The notes under the pieces: model-generated | Database searches by the model: none | Told to the model about the DNA's origin: nothing | The model's input: only the letters and a program-made list of their open reading frames with translations | From: Siphonodentalium dalli | Lineage: Eukaryota > Mollusca > Scaphopoda > Gadilida > Siphonodentaliidae | Assembly (NCBI GenBank): GCA_032622095.1 | Contig: CP136063.1 | Span: 213,671,982-213,735,981 of the forward strand | Length of the DNA: 64,000 nt | Direction of reading: 5' to 3' | Position numbers and translations under genes: made by a program | In this document: piece after piece, positions 40,541-51,692 of the stretch | How positions within the stretch are numbered: the first letter of the stretch is position 1 | How the letters are laid out: each line of letters opens with the position of its first letter

Positions 40541-43189
40541 ATGATGATAATATGTATACATGTAGTTATTGTATGGTCATGAATGATGTGTGGGTATATA
40601 GGGAGTGTCTTGTTGGTAACGGTGGGTGGTATATTTATATATGTTGTGGATGTGTTATCATTGGTGGTGTATGGGGAGTAGATGTATTACCATGGATGGC
40701 TTTTATGAGTATGGCAAGTATGGAACTTATGAGTGGTCGTATATGTGGGTATTGGTATATCTGGAAGGGCTCACCATTGGTGATGTGCATATGTATACCT
40801 GGATTGACCCTATGGTCAAGTGTATGGCGAATAGGTATACATGCAGTGGCGGTATGGTCCATGGTGAGGTGAATATGCATACAATGAGTGACTGTATGGT
40901 CGTGAATGTAGTGAATATGTATACATAGAGTGACTATATGGTCATGTGTCGGGTGTAGGTGTATACCTGGTGTTCATGCGTGGTGACTCGTAGCTGTATC
41001 ATCATTGGTGGTATGCATGGGTATAACCAAGTATGGCTGTCTGATCAGGTGTACGTGTATAAAGTGGGTAACTATGTTGTCATTTGTGTGGTGTTTATGT
41101 ACATATGGAGTGACTGTGGTAATGGGTGGGTTGTAATATGTACATTGGGTGGCTATCGCTTTCCACAATAACTCAAGGATATGTTAATCAATAGAGAGGT
41201 CATGTCAGAGAGTCATATCACGGAAAGCGATAGCCACCCATTATCACACAGTCATTACATATATACATAAACAACACAGACATAACAATATAGTGACCCA
41301 TTGTATACATGTACACCTGACCCATGACCACGGATGACCATACAGTCACACGCCACAATGCAGGCACACCGGGTATACTCCTAAACATGACCCATACCCA
41401 TATAGTCACTCCTTGTATACCCATTCATCTCACCATTGGCCATAAGGTCATCCCCTGTATACCTATTCTCAAAACGCGTGGTCAAATAGACAATCAATAT
41501 ATACATCAACACCACAACAATGACCATAAAGTCACTCCGGTATACATATGCACCTCACCAATTGCCATATAGCCACTAGCTTCATACACATACCCTCACC
41601 CATGTCACCTGGTATACTCCTTCACCTGACCTATGCCCATATAGCCACCACGTGTGTACCTATTCAAAACATTCATACATGATCATGGTCAATCCATACA
41701 TATTCACCTCAACATTGGCCAAGTCACTCCCTGTATCCCTATTTGTCACACCATAGCCGAATAGCCACTCAATATATACTAATACACCCCAGCCATGTCA
41801 GTATAGTCACTCCATGTAGGATAGGATAGGATAGGATATTTTATTTCAATATACACATATTAATACATGATACATTTGACAAATATTACATTGTATATTT
41901 GAGGGGGTGGCATAGTCAGGCTAGACTGTCTTACTGCCGCCCCCATAAAGACGAAAAGATGTTACGATAGGCGGTCAGAGTTCATTTTACAATGCACGGC
42001 TAAATAATTATGTATCTCACAATGGTTGCATTTAACTGGATTATATACATGGAGGATATACGTCTAGATAAATCGATTATTGGTTACTCGATGGTTTGTC
42101 TCTTTCACCTCCTCATCACCTCATATGCACCTCCTCATCCATGGCCATATAGCCACTCTCTATATACACATATCCCTCGCTCAAGACAATAAAGCAACAC
42201 ATGTGTATACTGGTATAACCTACACATGACCATATCGCCACGAGTCACCAAAGGGGAACACCAGGTATACTCATACGCCTGACACATGACCATTTATTCA
42301 CCCCCTGTATAGGTGTTCGTTACATTTATGATCATACAGTTACTACTTGTATACATACATGTACTCATCTCACCATCAACCATACAGTTACTACCTGTAT
42401 ACATATTCGACACAAATAGTCATATAACCATTCAATATACATATGCAGCCCGCCCTAGACCATAGATTCAATCCAGGTATACATGTAAACCTCACTAATG
42501 GCCATTCAGCCCTTCCAGATATAACAAAACCCGCACACACGACCACTCAAACAATCCATACATGCATATACACCTCACACATGACAATTCAACAATTCAC
42601 TGTATAATCATACACACCATCCATGATAATACAGCTAATCCCTATACACCCACCAGTGATAATATATCCACGAGATATATAAATATACATCCCACCCGTT
42701 ACCACAAGGACATACCCACACGCTCGATAATGTCCACCCAGTTTACTCCAGGTATTCATATTCAATCATGATCGTACAGTCACTCCACATATACCTATAC
42801 ATATTACCCGTAACCATAAAATCACTCCCTATTTATCCACACACCACATCCATGATCATACAGATAACACATGTACATCCCACCATGCCTTACAGTCACT
42901 CCATATATACATAATCAATACATAGATGACCATGTAGCTATATCCATACACCACACAAATGACCATACAGGCACACCGGGTGCACCCGTACTGGATATAC
43001 ACAATCATACACCATACAGTCACTCCATGCATACCGATTCACCTGACCATGATCTCTCCCTGTATACCTGGATGCATCTTACCATGGACAACCCACTCAT
43101 AACCATATAGTCATTCCTCATTGTATACCTACTCACATCAGTCATGACATACAATAACTCCCTGTATACCTATTCACCTCACATATGAC
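40541..43189. repeat. mirrored ~42-45-bp minisatellite core of the foldback element
   Basis: Degenerate units contain TGTATACCTATTCACCTCAC and ATGACCATA.AGTCACTCC on the right (41,220-43,189) and their reverse complements (GGAGTGACT.TATGGTCAT, GTATACA) on the left (40,541-41,170). Orientation flips at the centre, where GGTGGCTATCGCTTTCC (41,147-41,163) faces its reverse complement at 41,222. The short frames here are products of the repeat. Confidence 0.8.
41817..42105 (-). mobile_element. 5'-truncated LINE 3' end, minus strand
   Basis: Read on the minus strand, the segment ends in a poly-A-signal-like AAATAAAATATCC followed by (ATCCT)n, seen on the plus strand as AGGATAGGATAGGATATTTT at 41,817-41,842. 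This is typical of LINE 3' tails with short tandem ends. It interrupts the minisatellite, which resumes near 42,105. Only 3'-UTR is left and no coding remains. The clade is unknown. Confidence 0.6.
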
Positions 43190-44545
43190 CATAGAGTAAC
43201 TCCCTGCCTACGGTCTTGGCATCCACACTGTATCCTGTTGACTTTTATTTTATCAGAATAGCCAAATATTATGGTCCATCTCAGTTCTGTCTCAAAGTTC
43301 TGCCCATTTCCTTTCGATAAATATGGCCAAAATCACAAAAGAGGTTTTCGGCAAAATTACATACTTTAAAATGAATTTGTCATGCCCCATACGGAACTGG
43401 GACAACCAGAATAGAACATGTAGTTGTCAGTTAATTAACTAACACGTATAATAACCAAGTGAGTCACAATTTGCTACCTTTACGGATAATGCAGCGAATG
43501 TTCGGGATATATGTAAAAAATTTACATTTTACAAATTTGTTGCCATTTTGGAAGCCATCTTGAGCAATTTGGTCTATAAAGACCATAGTGTGACACATTT
43601 AAAATAGACCAAAACAATAAACACCTTTCAATCCAAAGATAGTTATATTTTACCTGAAAAAAAATGGTCCAAACCTGAAAAGTGAATGTTTGCCAATATT
43701 ATGTTAAGTTTTTGAGAGAGAAAGTCCAATATTTTTGACGATGTCAGTGGTGACAATAGTAACAATTAACCATGGTGCATCAGACATGTTAGTATTCAAT
43801 GTATAGAATGCAGAATAGCCAATTTTATATATCAACCACAACGTGTAAGCGATTGCAGGACACGCTGGTGTAATATTTACCATTTTCCATATTATGGCGG
43901 CCATATTGGCAGCCATTTTGAGCCAAAGTAAGAATTTTGGTTCCAGTGATTTGGAATATTCACATTACAAAGTTCTGTTCATTTCTTGTTGAAATATGAC
44001 TAGAATCCCAAATGTGATTTTTTGTTAAATTTTATACCGCATTCTGTAAAATCGAATTTTTGAGGGATAGGAAGGGGGTACGACCCCAATAATTGCATAT
44101 TTAATTGCTCCAATGATCAGTTAATATACAAAACACAAAATAAAGTTGCATTACTCAACTAGTTCCAAACAGCATGAATTGATCTAGAAGATATTTGTGA
44201 AAAAATGTCATATTTTCAACTTCCGGCGGCCATTTTGGCGGCCATATTGGATGGTCGGTTTCAATTTCGGCCCAAAAAAGTGTCAATATGTCTTAGCTTC
44301 AAGAAAATATATACATTTGTGTACATTTTACTAGATTTTCCCGCTATAATTTGCATAAAACTGACTTATGGTCGTGTCTGAAAAACGGCGGCCATGATGG
44401 ACGCCATCTTGTCTGGGGTCTAAAAGGCCACTTTTTTTCTTGTTAACATTGCTTAAAAGTTTAAGGACATAATAAGGAACAAAATGAGTTGGGTGAAGTT
44501 AAGTCCCAAGGGGGTGCAAGGGTACCCCTATTAGCTCCCGGACTA

Positions 44546-45613
44546 ATAATGCTCTTTACATAACAATGGTTTTAACATGCGAATTCTCCCATGTTAGTAA
44601 TATAATAGTTGCTTTGCAGACTTTTATTTTATTTCGCATGAATCCACGTCAAATGCGTTGAGGAGTCATTGAAACATTTACACTGGCAGTACACATTTTA
44701 CCCACAATAGGAAGTTGTTTTATCCACAGTAGGATGTAAAGCTGAACCAAATAGCCATATATTCGCTCTGTTCGTCTCGGAAAACACCTTATTTATCAAA
44801 CAATGTTTCGCCTCAGATTGACAAGGAAACACAATCATTTTCTTTTCGGAGTTGTACATTTAAAAACGTTCTGTGTCAGTCTGTTTCGGATAAAATAATG
44901 TTTGTAACATATATATGAGTGGAGAATTGAAAAAAGCTGTTCAATTTCTAGATCATGAGATAGCGCCAGGTTTCTTCAGAGTATTAAAGGCCCAATTATT
45001 TTTCGTATGGACAGATCACATTATATACAAAATACATGTATTCCATATTATACCCCATTTGGGAACGGAACCAAAAAGTTATATATACCGGAATACGGAA
45101 CAGCTGTGGCATAGACGTGTCGACCAAGTGACAGCGATTATCATATTCACACCAAGACGTCCCCCGTTATTTACCTCATAATGCATCATAATTCACAACT
45201 AAGCGATAGAGTTCTTCCCCTTCCATTGAGAATAACAGACCGGTAGTACTTATCATATCGAAATTAAGCACATAACACACATCGGTACCTTAACAAAACA
45301 AAATGTTCACAGTGTATTCAACCGGATAGGTTGATAATGCAATGTTTTGCATGGATCTTCCTCTTTCGAATGTTCTATCATCTGGAATATGTGATATAAA
45401 ATGTGATATGGGGATTCGAAAATTAAGTCGGCCTTAAGAATGTATGTTAGCATGTTTCTTATTTACAGACCTAAATAGTTTGATCGCCGAAACGTGATGA
45501 AATGAGAAATTGTTATTTCAAATTAGAGGGATGTAGATTATGAGTTCCTTTACTGTTGATTCACAACAAGAGTGTGCTCTCACCCCATACATAAGACGAG
45601 TAACAATATTCAC
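44546..45613. other. unannotated sequence, possible intron of a lectin-like gene
   Basis: No convincing exon. On the minus strand a good acceptor-like TATTCCAG near 45,365 is followed by about 30 open codons, but these do not resemble the second half of a C-type lectin domain. The plus-strand frame at 44,915-45,181 shows no recognisable domain. Confidence 0.4.
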
Positions 45614-45787
45614 CTGCAGACTCGATGTGATTGAGCAACCAATCGTACATCTCTTGGTTCCTGACCTCGAGCAGATGTCCTCGTTCACATTCACACAAGG
45701 TTTTGCTCTGTCGCCAGGTTTGTGTGTTATTTATTGCAATTCTGTACCACATGTCAAACTGACTGTTGTATGTATAGTCTGTAATCT
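45614..45787 (-). CDS. orphan exon, C-type-lectin-like domain (N-terminal half)
   Basis: This minus-strand exon of 174 nt (58 codons plus split codons) is preceded by an acceptor (GCATTCCAG at 45,788-45,796) and followed by a donor (CAG|GTGAAT at 45,608-45,613). The peptide carries the hallmark pattern of the family: an aromatic/YRIA start, NTQTWRQSKTLC, ERGHLLEV and NQEMYDWLLNHI. This corresponds to the first strand, helix 1, the conserved cysteine, the G-H-L and the helix-2 region of a C-type lectin fold. The first conserved CY pair is WY here. The sugar/calcium-binding half would lie in a later exon at lower coordinates, which I could not identify. Mollusc genomes hold many such genes, often immune or secreted. 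Either a split gene continuing outside my recognition or a decayed orphan exon is possible. Confidence 0.65.
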
Positions 45788-47178
45788 CTGGAATGCAACA
45801 TTGTAAAATACACTGGTTACACATTCATAAACAATACCATATGCATACCACATTTTCATATTTATATGCAATATAAGCCCACGTAATCTATTTTGCGGGA
45901 TCCAGAAACTATATCTACACAACATTAACTACTTTCAGTGTATGTCATTCCTATGCATACATAAAGTTAGCATGCGGTCGGTTGCTTGGTACACGTGGTT
46001 AACGCTCACCCGTAAATGTATAAATATAAATGTGTGTTTAGATACCTACGTGCGGACAACACGTATGGAATATCTGCTACTATGCAAGCACTCCATTGTG
46101 TGAGTCCACGTGCAGATATTCTACAGTTACTCAAAGACTACAAAACTATAACGGCCGAATTCTTATCCCTGGTCTTGACCAGGTTTTACGTAAACTATTT
46201 TCTAGACCAGGCACAAACCACGGTAAGTAAGACCCTGAGTAAGCCGGAAATATTGGTCCGAATTGGTCCGTATTCTCGTCTTTTAAAAAAACCCAGGTTT
46301 ACGAAACACCAAGGTTTGCCTTCTTATTTTCATTCAAGCCTGTGTCAGATCTGTTCATATGTATCACTGTGTGGTAACTTATGAGTTTTGGTTACGAGTT
46401 ATAGGTAATTTGTTTGATTTGAACCGTATACTTCCATATAAGCAATTATGATAAGTGTGTATTGCTATATGGCGTGAAGAGGGAAGATTCCAATGACGCT
46501 TGAACTTGACAAAATGTATAATAATCTATATTTCTGTGTTAGAGGGGGTGACTAATTATTGCCCGGGACCGCCCGGGATATTCCGGGAGAGCTCGGGCGC
46601 CCATATGGGCACATGGACGCCTTTTCACGACTTTATAAGGTAGAGGCATACTACATGAAGGCAACCTAAAAAATTGTCTCCCTCATTTGTCTACGGTCGG
46701 TGTTATTAACCCCGTAAATGCCGATATTGGTTAAGAGAGCCCGTGTGTATTCGTGTTATTTCGGACAGAATATTTTATGCTGCGTAGTAGTGGAATGCCA
46801 CCTGAGTGTGACAATCAACTATTGACTGGCTGGCGCATCCACAACGGTCGATGGTATTAACCATTCTCGTATCCAAAATTGGGATCTGCGGGGTTAATAA
46901 AACCGGGCGTAAACGTTGAAACCAGGATTGTGCGGTTTGACTTCCAGAATAGCGTCTTCCCCTATCCGAAATCCAGTCCCACACCCCATTTGCAACATCG
47001 ACTGACTTGTGCCTCATTTAAGAAAGAAATCCCTTCGAAAGGGATGGTGTCTATTTCTTGGCGAATTTTGAGTCTCAATTTCTCCTTTTTATTAATTCGT
47101 GGTTGGTTCTCTCTTTTCTACAAGTCTGGATCACAGCGGTACATTGACAGTTTGGTTTTCTGTGTGTAGTGGTTGTTG
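45788..47178. other. unannotated sequence
   Basis: No further lectin exon recognised. Short palindromes are present: CCTGGTCTTGACCAGG near 46,169 and GCCCATATGGGC near 46,599. Two related TATTAACC-containing stretches (46,695-46,735; 46,850-46,905) look like a degenerate repeat. Confidence 0.4.
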
Positions 47179-47403
47179 TTAATAGCCATGATGGTAATTA
47201 CATGCGCCATGATAATGATAAAATCCAGGTGGAGCTGATGTGTGCACATCATTGGCCATGGACTGCTGATACCAATTTGAATAATGTGGACTGTGCCATG
47301 GATCGATGGGATATGGCAAACCTGGTGGATGATAACCTGGGGTTTTGATTTGGCCATGGACTATACCTGTAGGCGCGTAAGGTGATGGGTATATATTGTG
47401 TGG
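47179..47403 (-). CDS. candidate terminal exon, Pro/Tyr/His-rich peptide
   Basis: On the minus strand, 74 codons are open to a TAA at 47,179-47,181. The C-terminal peptide is low-complexity in a protein-like way: GYHPPGLPYPIDPWHSPHYS, later SAPPGFYHYHGA and a final YHHGY. Just upstream another frame (to about 47,530) reads in similar style (QGQTPMYGLNPYH), and a one-base change near 47,380-47,390 would join them. So this is either a frame-shifted remnant, an assembly indel, or a spliced exon (a CCTACAG acceptor lies at 47,367-47,373). Such tails are common in transcription factors, but no domain is present to assign a family. Confidence 0.4.
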   Translation of the reverse strand, partial: PHNIYPSPYAPTGIVHGQIKTPGYHPPGLPYPIDPWHSPHYSNWYQQSMANDVHTSAPPGFYHYHGACNYHHGY

Positions 47404-47530
47404 TTAGCCATAGGTGATATGGATTCAAGCCATACATAGGAGTTTGACCTTGTGAGCAGTGACCTTGAAAAACTCTGGACATCTTACTTGTACCGGAACC
47501 TAAATATATCAGGCGTAACACGTTTATCAA

Positions 47531-47994
47531 TTAATTTATCGCAAATGATTATCGAGCCTGATCAAGCAGGGGTCAATTACAAGGCACGACGATACTTAAT
47601 TACAAGCGTATCATGGGTATGATAGGCAAATCAATTGATTAGTATACTAGAAGTAGTGCATTACTAAAAGTGTTTCACCCTCTAAACTTCTGAAAACGTG
47701 ACTGATGTATTTCTAATTAAACTATATTAATTTAAATCAATACACAAGGAAAAAAACAAAAGTTTAATATTCCAACAAGCAACTTGAGCAGCTATCTTAT
47801 GAATAATAAATAATATATACTACAAATTCAATAGGATTGATTGAACATAAACCGAGGTTCCAAAAACCATTCCAAGCAAATTTTAATCAGGAAAATACAC
47901 AGCACTGCTCAGAAAACGTATCCAATGTTGTTAGGAGAAAAAATAATGGAAATAAATATACTTATTCTCATACACTGCACATGGAAATTATTGC
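47531..47994. other. unannotated AT-rich sequence
   Basis: No gene or element recognised before the hairpin. Confidence 0.45.
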
Positions 47995-48126
47995 AGGATA
48001 TCCACACTTTTTCAGTGGATATGGGTTATATCTCATGAGTGATGACAAAACATTGAATTTCCACGAGTGGTTTTGTCACCACGAATGAGATTTAACCCAT
48101 ATCGACTGAAAAAGTGTGGATATTCT
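47995..48126. repeat. long hairpin, 57-bp arms, 18-nt loop
   Basis: The arm 47,995-48,051 pairs with 48,070-48,126 with about seven mismatches. Shared blocks are ATCCACACTTTTTCAGT, GATATGGGTTA and GACAAAAC. A second, small inverted repeat (TGATATC...GATATCA) follows at about 48,198-48,223. No target duplication evident. Confidence 0.9.
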
Positions 48127-48740
48127 GTTTATTAAATACTTTAGTTACTTGCCTACGGCCCCCAACGAATGTCAATACATCAGAAATTTCAAGCTGATAT
48201 CACTCACTAGTGGGATATCACTTATATCTCACTGCTAAAACCTTATAATTCATGGGCAAGTATATAATAAATAACTTATACTATTTAGTACAAAGCAATT
48301 AATTGAATACTATGCAAATGTGTATCAGAAATTCACATAAATTGATATACACCAGTGTCTCCAAAGTAAAGACAACTTGTATAGAGAAACTGATCACCGT
48401 GACAAAAATATATGAACAAACACCAATGAAATATAGGTTAATCAGCTCTAAAAATAAACATAACTTATATTGGCAAGCTGATTGCAAAACTACAAGTAGA
48501 TAAGGTGAATCAATGTGTATCAATTTAACTACACAAACAAACAGGTAACAAGTTCAGTGCAAATGAACTTGTAGTTGAGGTTGCCCAGTATAAATGATGT
48601 GGGCTGTTGTCAGTTGGTATGGAGTAGCCATAAGTAATCAATTTCTTCTGAAGAATAGATCTATATGGATATTTTTGGTAAGAATAGTCCAGCTTTCTTG
48701 GTTATTCTAATTTCGCATTGTATCAACAGATCTGATTCCA
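48127..48740. other. unannotated AT-rich sequence
   Basis: No coding signal. Small TATATCTCACT/GATATCAC motifs echo the preceding hairpin. Confidence 0.4.
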
Positions 48741-49152
48741 ATGCCAAAAGGAGGGAAATCGTGTTGAGTTGTTTCTTATAATTGTGGCTGTCCAATATAA
48801 ACTCTGATATTTGACATCAGATAGAACAAGTAGTTTCATGCTCATTTGGCAAGAATTTCCTTTCAGTTGAATACTGGTTGAGCTAATGTCATTAATATAC
48901 ATATACTGGAAGCTGTCCGATTTAGTATATGAGCTGTTGAACTGTTATATGGAAGTTTATCAAATTACTGTCCAACGTTTAACTCTCGATATGATTATAT
49001 CTGTATTTGTGATGAACATGTAGTTTTATGCTGCTTTTTATCCACATTCAATTTAAACGAGTGACTCGCGTTAATTCATTCAATGTCAACAGGATAAAAA
49101 TCATGTTGAGTTGTTATTGAGAGTTGTGGATGTCCAATATAAACTCAGATAT

Positions 49153-49366
49153 TGTAGTTGAATCCGCGTACCACTTTCTTTTGCAATGTCCCCAATATAG
49201 TCAAATTAGAGCTGATATGATAGCCGCTCTGCCATTTTCGCCAGCAGATGTGAACATTGATGTCCTATTATATGGGTCTAATGAGATGTCCGATGAAACA
49301 AATTCTATAATATTTGAAGCTGTACAACTGTTTATTATCCAAAGTCGACGTTTCGATAATGTGTGA
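49153..49366 (+). pseudogene. LINE ORF2 C-terminal fragment
   Basis: About 70 codons, VVESAYHFLLQCPQYSQIRA onward, ending FIIQSRRFDNV before a TGA. The H-x4-C of ESAYHFLLQC is the second half of the C-terminal cysteine/histidine knuckle found in many APE-type non-LTR retrotransposons. The upstream knuckle cysteines, reverse transcriptase and endonuclease are missing through 5' truncation. It is a related but different family from the LINE at 53,414. Not functional. Confidence 0.75.
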
Positions 49367-50105
49367 GCTCCGTGCGCAGGGGGTCGTGTATGCGAACATG
49401 ATGTGCATAACTTGTATGTATAAATATGTAAGTCGCGTTTCTGCACATTGTGTTCGGGCATATCCGCCTGTCTGCCCACGGAGTGCATGCCCAACCGTGC
49501 TGACCTTGTCATATTAATGGACTTACTACTGATTGTACTTACATGTACTAATTGTATCTATAATATATTGATAATATATTGATACGCACTACAAGTATAA
49601 CAATTATCCTAATATATACTTATTTTCATGCATCATCTCTTCTGGGTGCCGAGACGTATTTGGGGTCTAATTCCGTTTCTATATTGGACAACACACCATG
49701 ATTTAACGCCATAATGTAAAATTTAGATTATGACTGAGGGATTATTGTATACAGCATTTATCACACTTCTTTTCCACCTACTTTATTATCTTTCTTGTCT
49801 ATTTCATAATCTCCTCCCTTCTATCACTCCTCCATCTTTCTGATCCCTGCACTCGCTTAACTAACTTAACTAACTTCCCAACATTTATTTGAAAACACAG
49901 AACAATATTCAAATTCCCGTCCTTTTTACCCTGTAGCTGTATTGACACTCGGGGTAACATTTTTGGAGGAAAAGATTTTTATAAAAGCCATAGGCTCATG
50001 GCTTGTTATCTAATCCTCATTTGAACTATGTTTTGTACTCAATATGTATAATTGTCAATGTGCTGTTCTGTTATTTTGTTCAAATAAACAATATTGTTTA
50101 CACTG
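49153..50105 (+). mobile_element. 5'-truncated LINE with 11-bp target duplication
   Basis: The insert is flanked by exact AACTCAGATAT copies (49,142-49,152 and 50,106-50,116) and splits a host repeat unit whose other copy near 48,790 is uninterrupted. It begins inside the end of ORF2 and runs through a 3' UTR to an AATAAA at 50,083-50,088, just before the right target copy. This is the standard outcome of target-primed reverse transcription that stopped early. There is no poly-A tail; it ends AATATTGTTTACACTG. Confidence 0.85.
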
Positions 50106-50150
50106 AACTCAGATATCTGACACCAGGTAGAACAAGTAGATTCAGGCCGA

Positions 50151-51692
50151 CGTCAAATCCCATCCTCGTCAATGAAACAATTGTAGGAATATGTAATATA
50201 TTTAGCATAGTTTATTAGTTGTCATTAATGTCACAATGCATGGTTATTCAAGATGTCAGCTAATATATGTGTGTCGTGTTCGTTGTTCGGTTCTGTTCTC
50301 CCATTTAGGTAGCTGTGTGTGCGTCACTTCATCGGGTGGACTTTAACCGGATAGCCGGTACTCAATCAGATATATATTATTCATTATTTTGAAAGTCACA
50401 AATGGAGCTGATCGCAAGGATCAATTTTCAGACGATGTGCTGAATGATATCAGGTAGGATGCATTGGTGCGTTCATTTGGTCGATGAGTTGTTATCAATA
50501 AAAGACTATCGCGTTTCAAAGTCAGCGATTGCTGCAGCGCAGTTTAATATATTGAGTATTCCCAATTCTCTCATAATAAAAAAAACACACTCGTTGCAAA
50601 TGAGCCGCGCCGTCACCGCGGACTGGTACGGACTGGTACGTGCAATATTAACACGTAATACAATTCTATAAACTACCTGTTCTGCGACGACGGTCAGGTA
50701 AAACTTCCTTCATATAGGAGGAAACCTTTTTTTCGAAACTCAATAAAGCCCCAGCTCATATGTTCGGATATTCATCTGTATAAACACTTTCTTATGCTAT
50801 ATGACTATGAATACATTTTTTCTTAAAATTACTTCACATGCAGAATCGATAGTCGTGTAACTTTCTTATAAATCATGGTATAAGCATGAAGTATATAAAC
50901 AAAAAACGTTAATCATCCAGTTAACAACTGCATTTATATCCCACACACTGATTAAGAAACTTCGAGTTATAAATTTGCATCAGATAATTACTCGTTTACA
51001 TTTCTACACTGACTGAATTTGAATTGTGTTCAATGTGATTATTAATTTACGATCTAAGTCCGGCGAAGGTTAAGGCTATATAATGTTACTACACTATCTT
51101 TGTGTTACTGACCACAGCTCATAACACAGCTCATAATCAACTCACTATCTTAACGCTTGACGCTCACGTCTACTTGTTAACAATTATATCACGCACTGCG
51201 AATACAAACTCTTTCGCTTATCAAGCAAACGCGCAAAAGTATCAAAACTGAAAGATATGCAATATGATTTGTCATTTTATCCACTTTGAGAATGTTGTGC
51301 AATCCAAGAAGACAAATATGTCGTCCATGATGGCAGTAGTTATCGGAAAAATCATGAATTCCTGTAGTAGGTGCACCAACTAATACGAAATTAGTAATAA
51401 AATAAAATACACACAAACAATGCTTAGTCGTAACCATATCGGTGGAATGTATCTCCCAAAATATACACAATCGAATAAAATTTACAATTTGTGGACAATT
51501 AAATAGCTATTCCAGTAAGAGCGAACAAGCGCTCCAATTAAGCGAGGAAGACCGATGTCAGAGTTTAATGATCAGTTTTCAGCGTTTGGTGCAAAGCACA
51601 TTAGCCGAAAACTGTTGTATTCACTGTTCATGGTAATAATGAGTGAGCGATCAATTATCGCTTCGTGCATGAACAATGAAAATAGGTCACGC
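50151..51692. other. unannotated sequence
   Basis: No gene or named element. Short frames near 50,444-50,671 and on the minus strand at 51,189-51,470 lack recognisable domains. An immediate CGGACTGGTA duplication sits near 50,618-50,638. Confidence 0.4.

Larger units (their letters stand above)
39139..44545. mobile_element. 5.4-kb foldback element with ~1.36-kb inverted arms
   Basis: Both ends read TAGTCCGGGAGCTAATAGGG inward, and the complementarity continues through roughly 39,139-40,540 and 43,190-44,545. This includes paired AAGATGGC/GCCATCTT blocks and the shared GTCCCAGTTCCGT and TTAATTAACTGACA segments. The flanks carry ATA on each side (39,136-39,138; 44,546-44,548), a possible 3-bp target duplication. 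The interior is a mirrored minisatellite whose symmetry centre is near 41,190. No transposase frame is present, so mobilisation would need a protein supplied in trans. The structure fits foldback-type DNA transposons, but an inverted duplication of a repeat locus could give the same picture. Confidence 0.8.
48741..50150. repeat. degenerate repeat units, the last split by a LINE
   Basis: Blocks TGTTGAGTTGTT, TGTCCAATATAAACTC.GATAT and CAGRTAGAACAAGTAG recur near 48,760-48,830 and 49,100-49,152, with a diverged unit near 48,968. The second full unit is broken at 49,152 and resumes at 50,106-50,145, on either side of a LINE insertion. Confidence 0.7.

Noticed and set aside
44915-45181. Plus-strand 88-codon frame near the lectin exon
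   Set aside because: No recognisable domain, and the only supported coding signal nearby is on the opposite strand.
45300-45366. Second exon for the lectin-like domain after a TATTCCAG acceptor on the minus strand
   Set aside because: The peptide lacks the expected WIG, WxW or C-terminal cysteine pattern and stops after about 30 codons.
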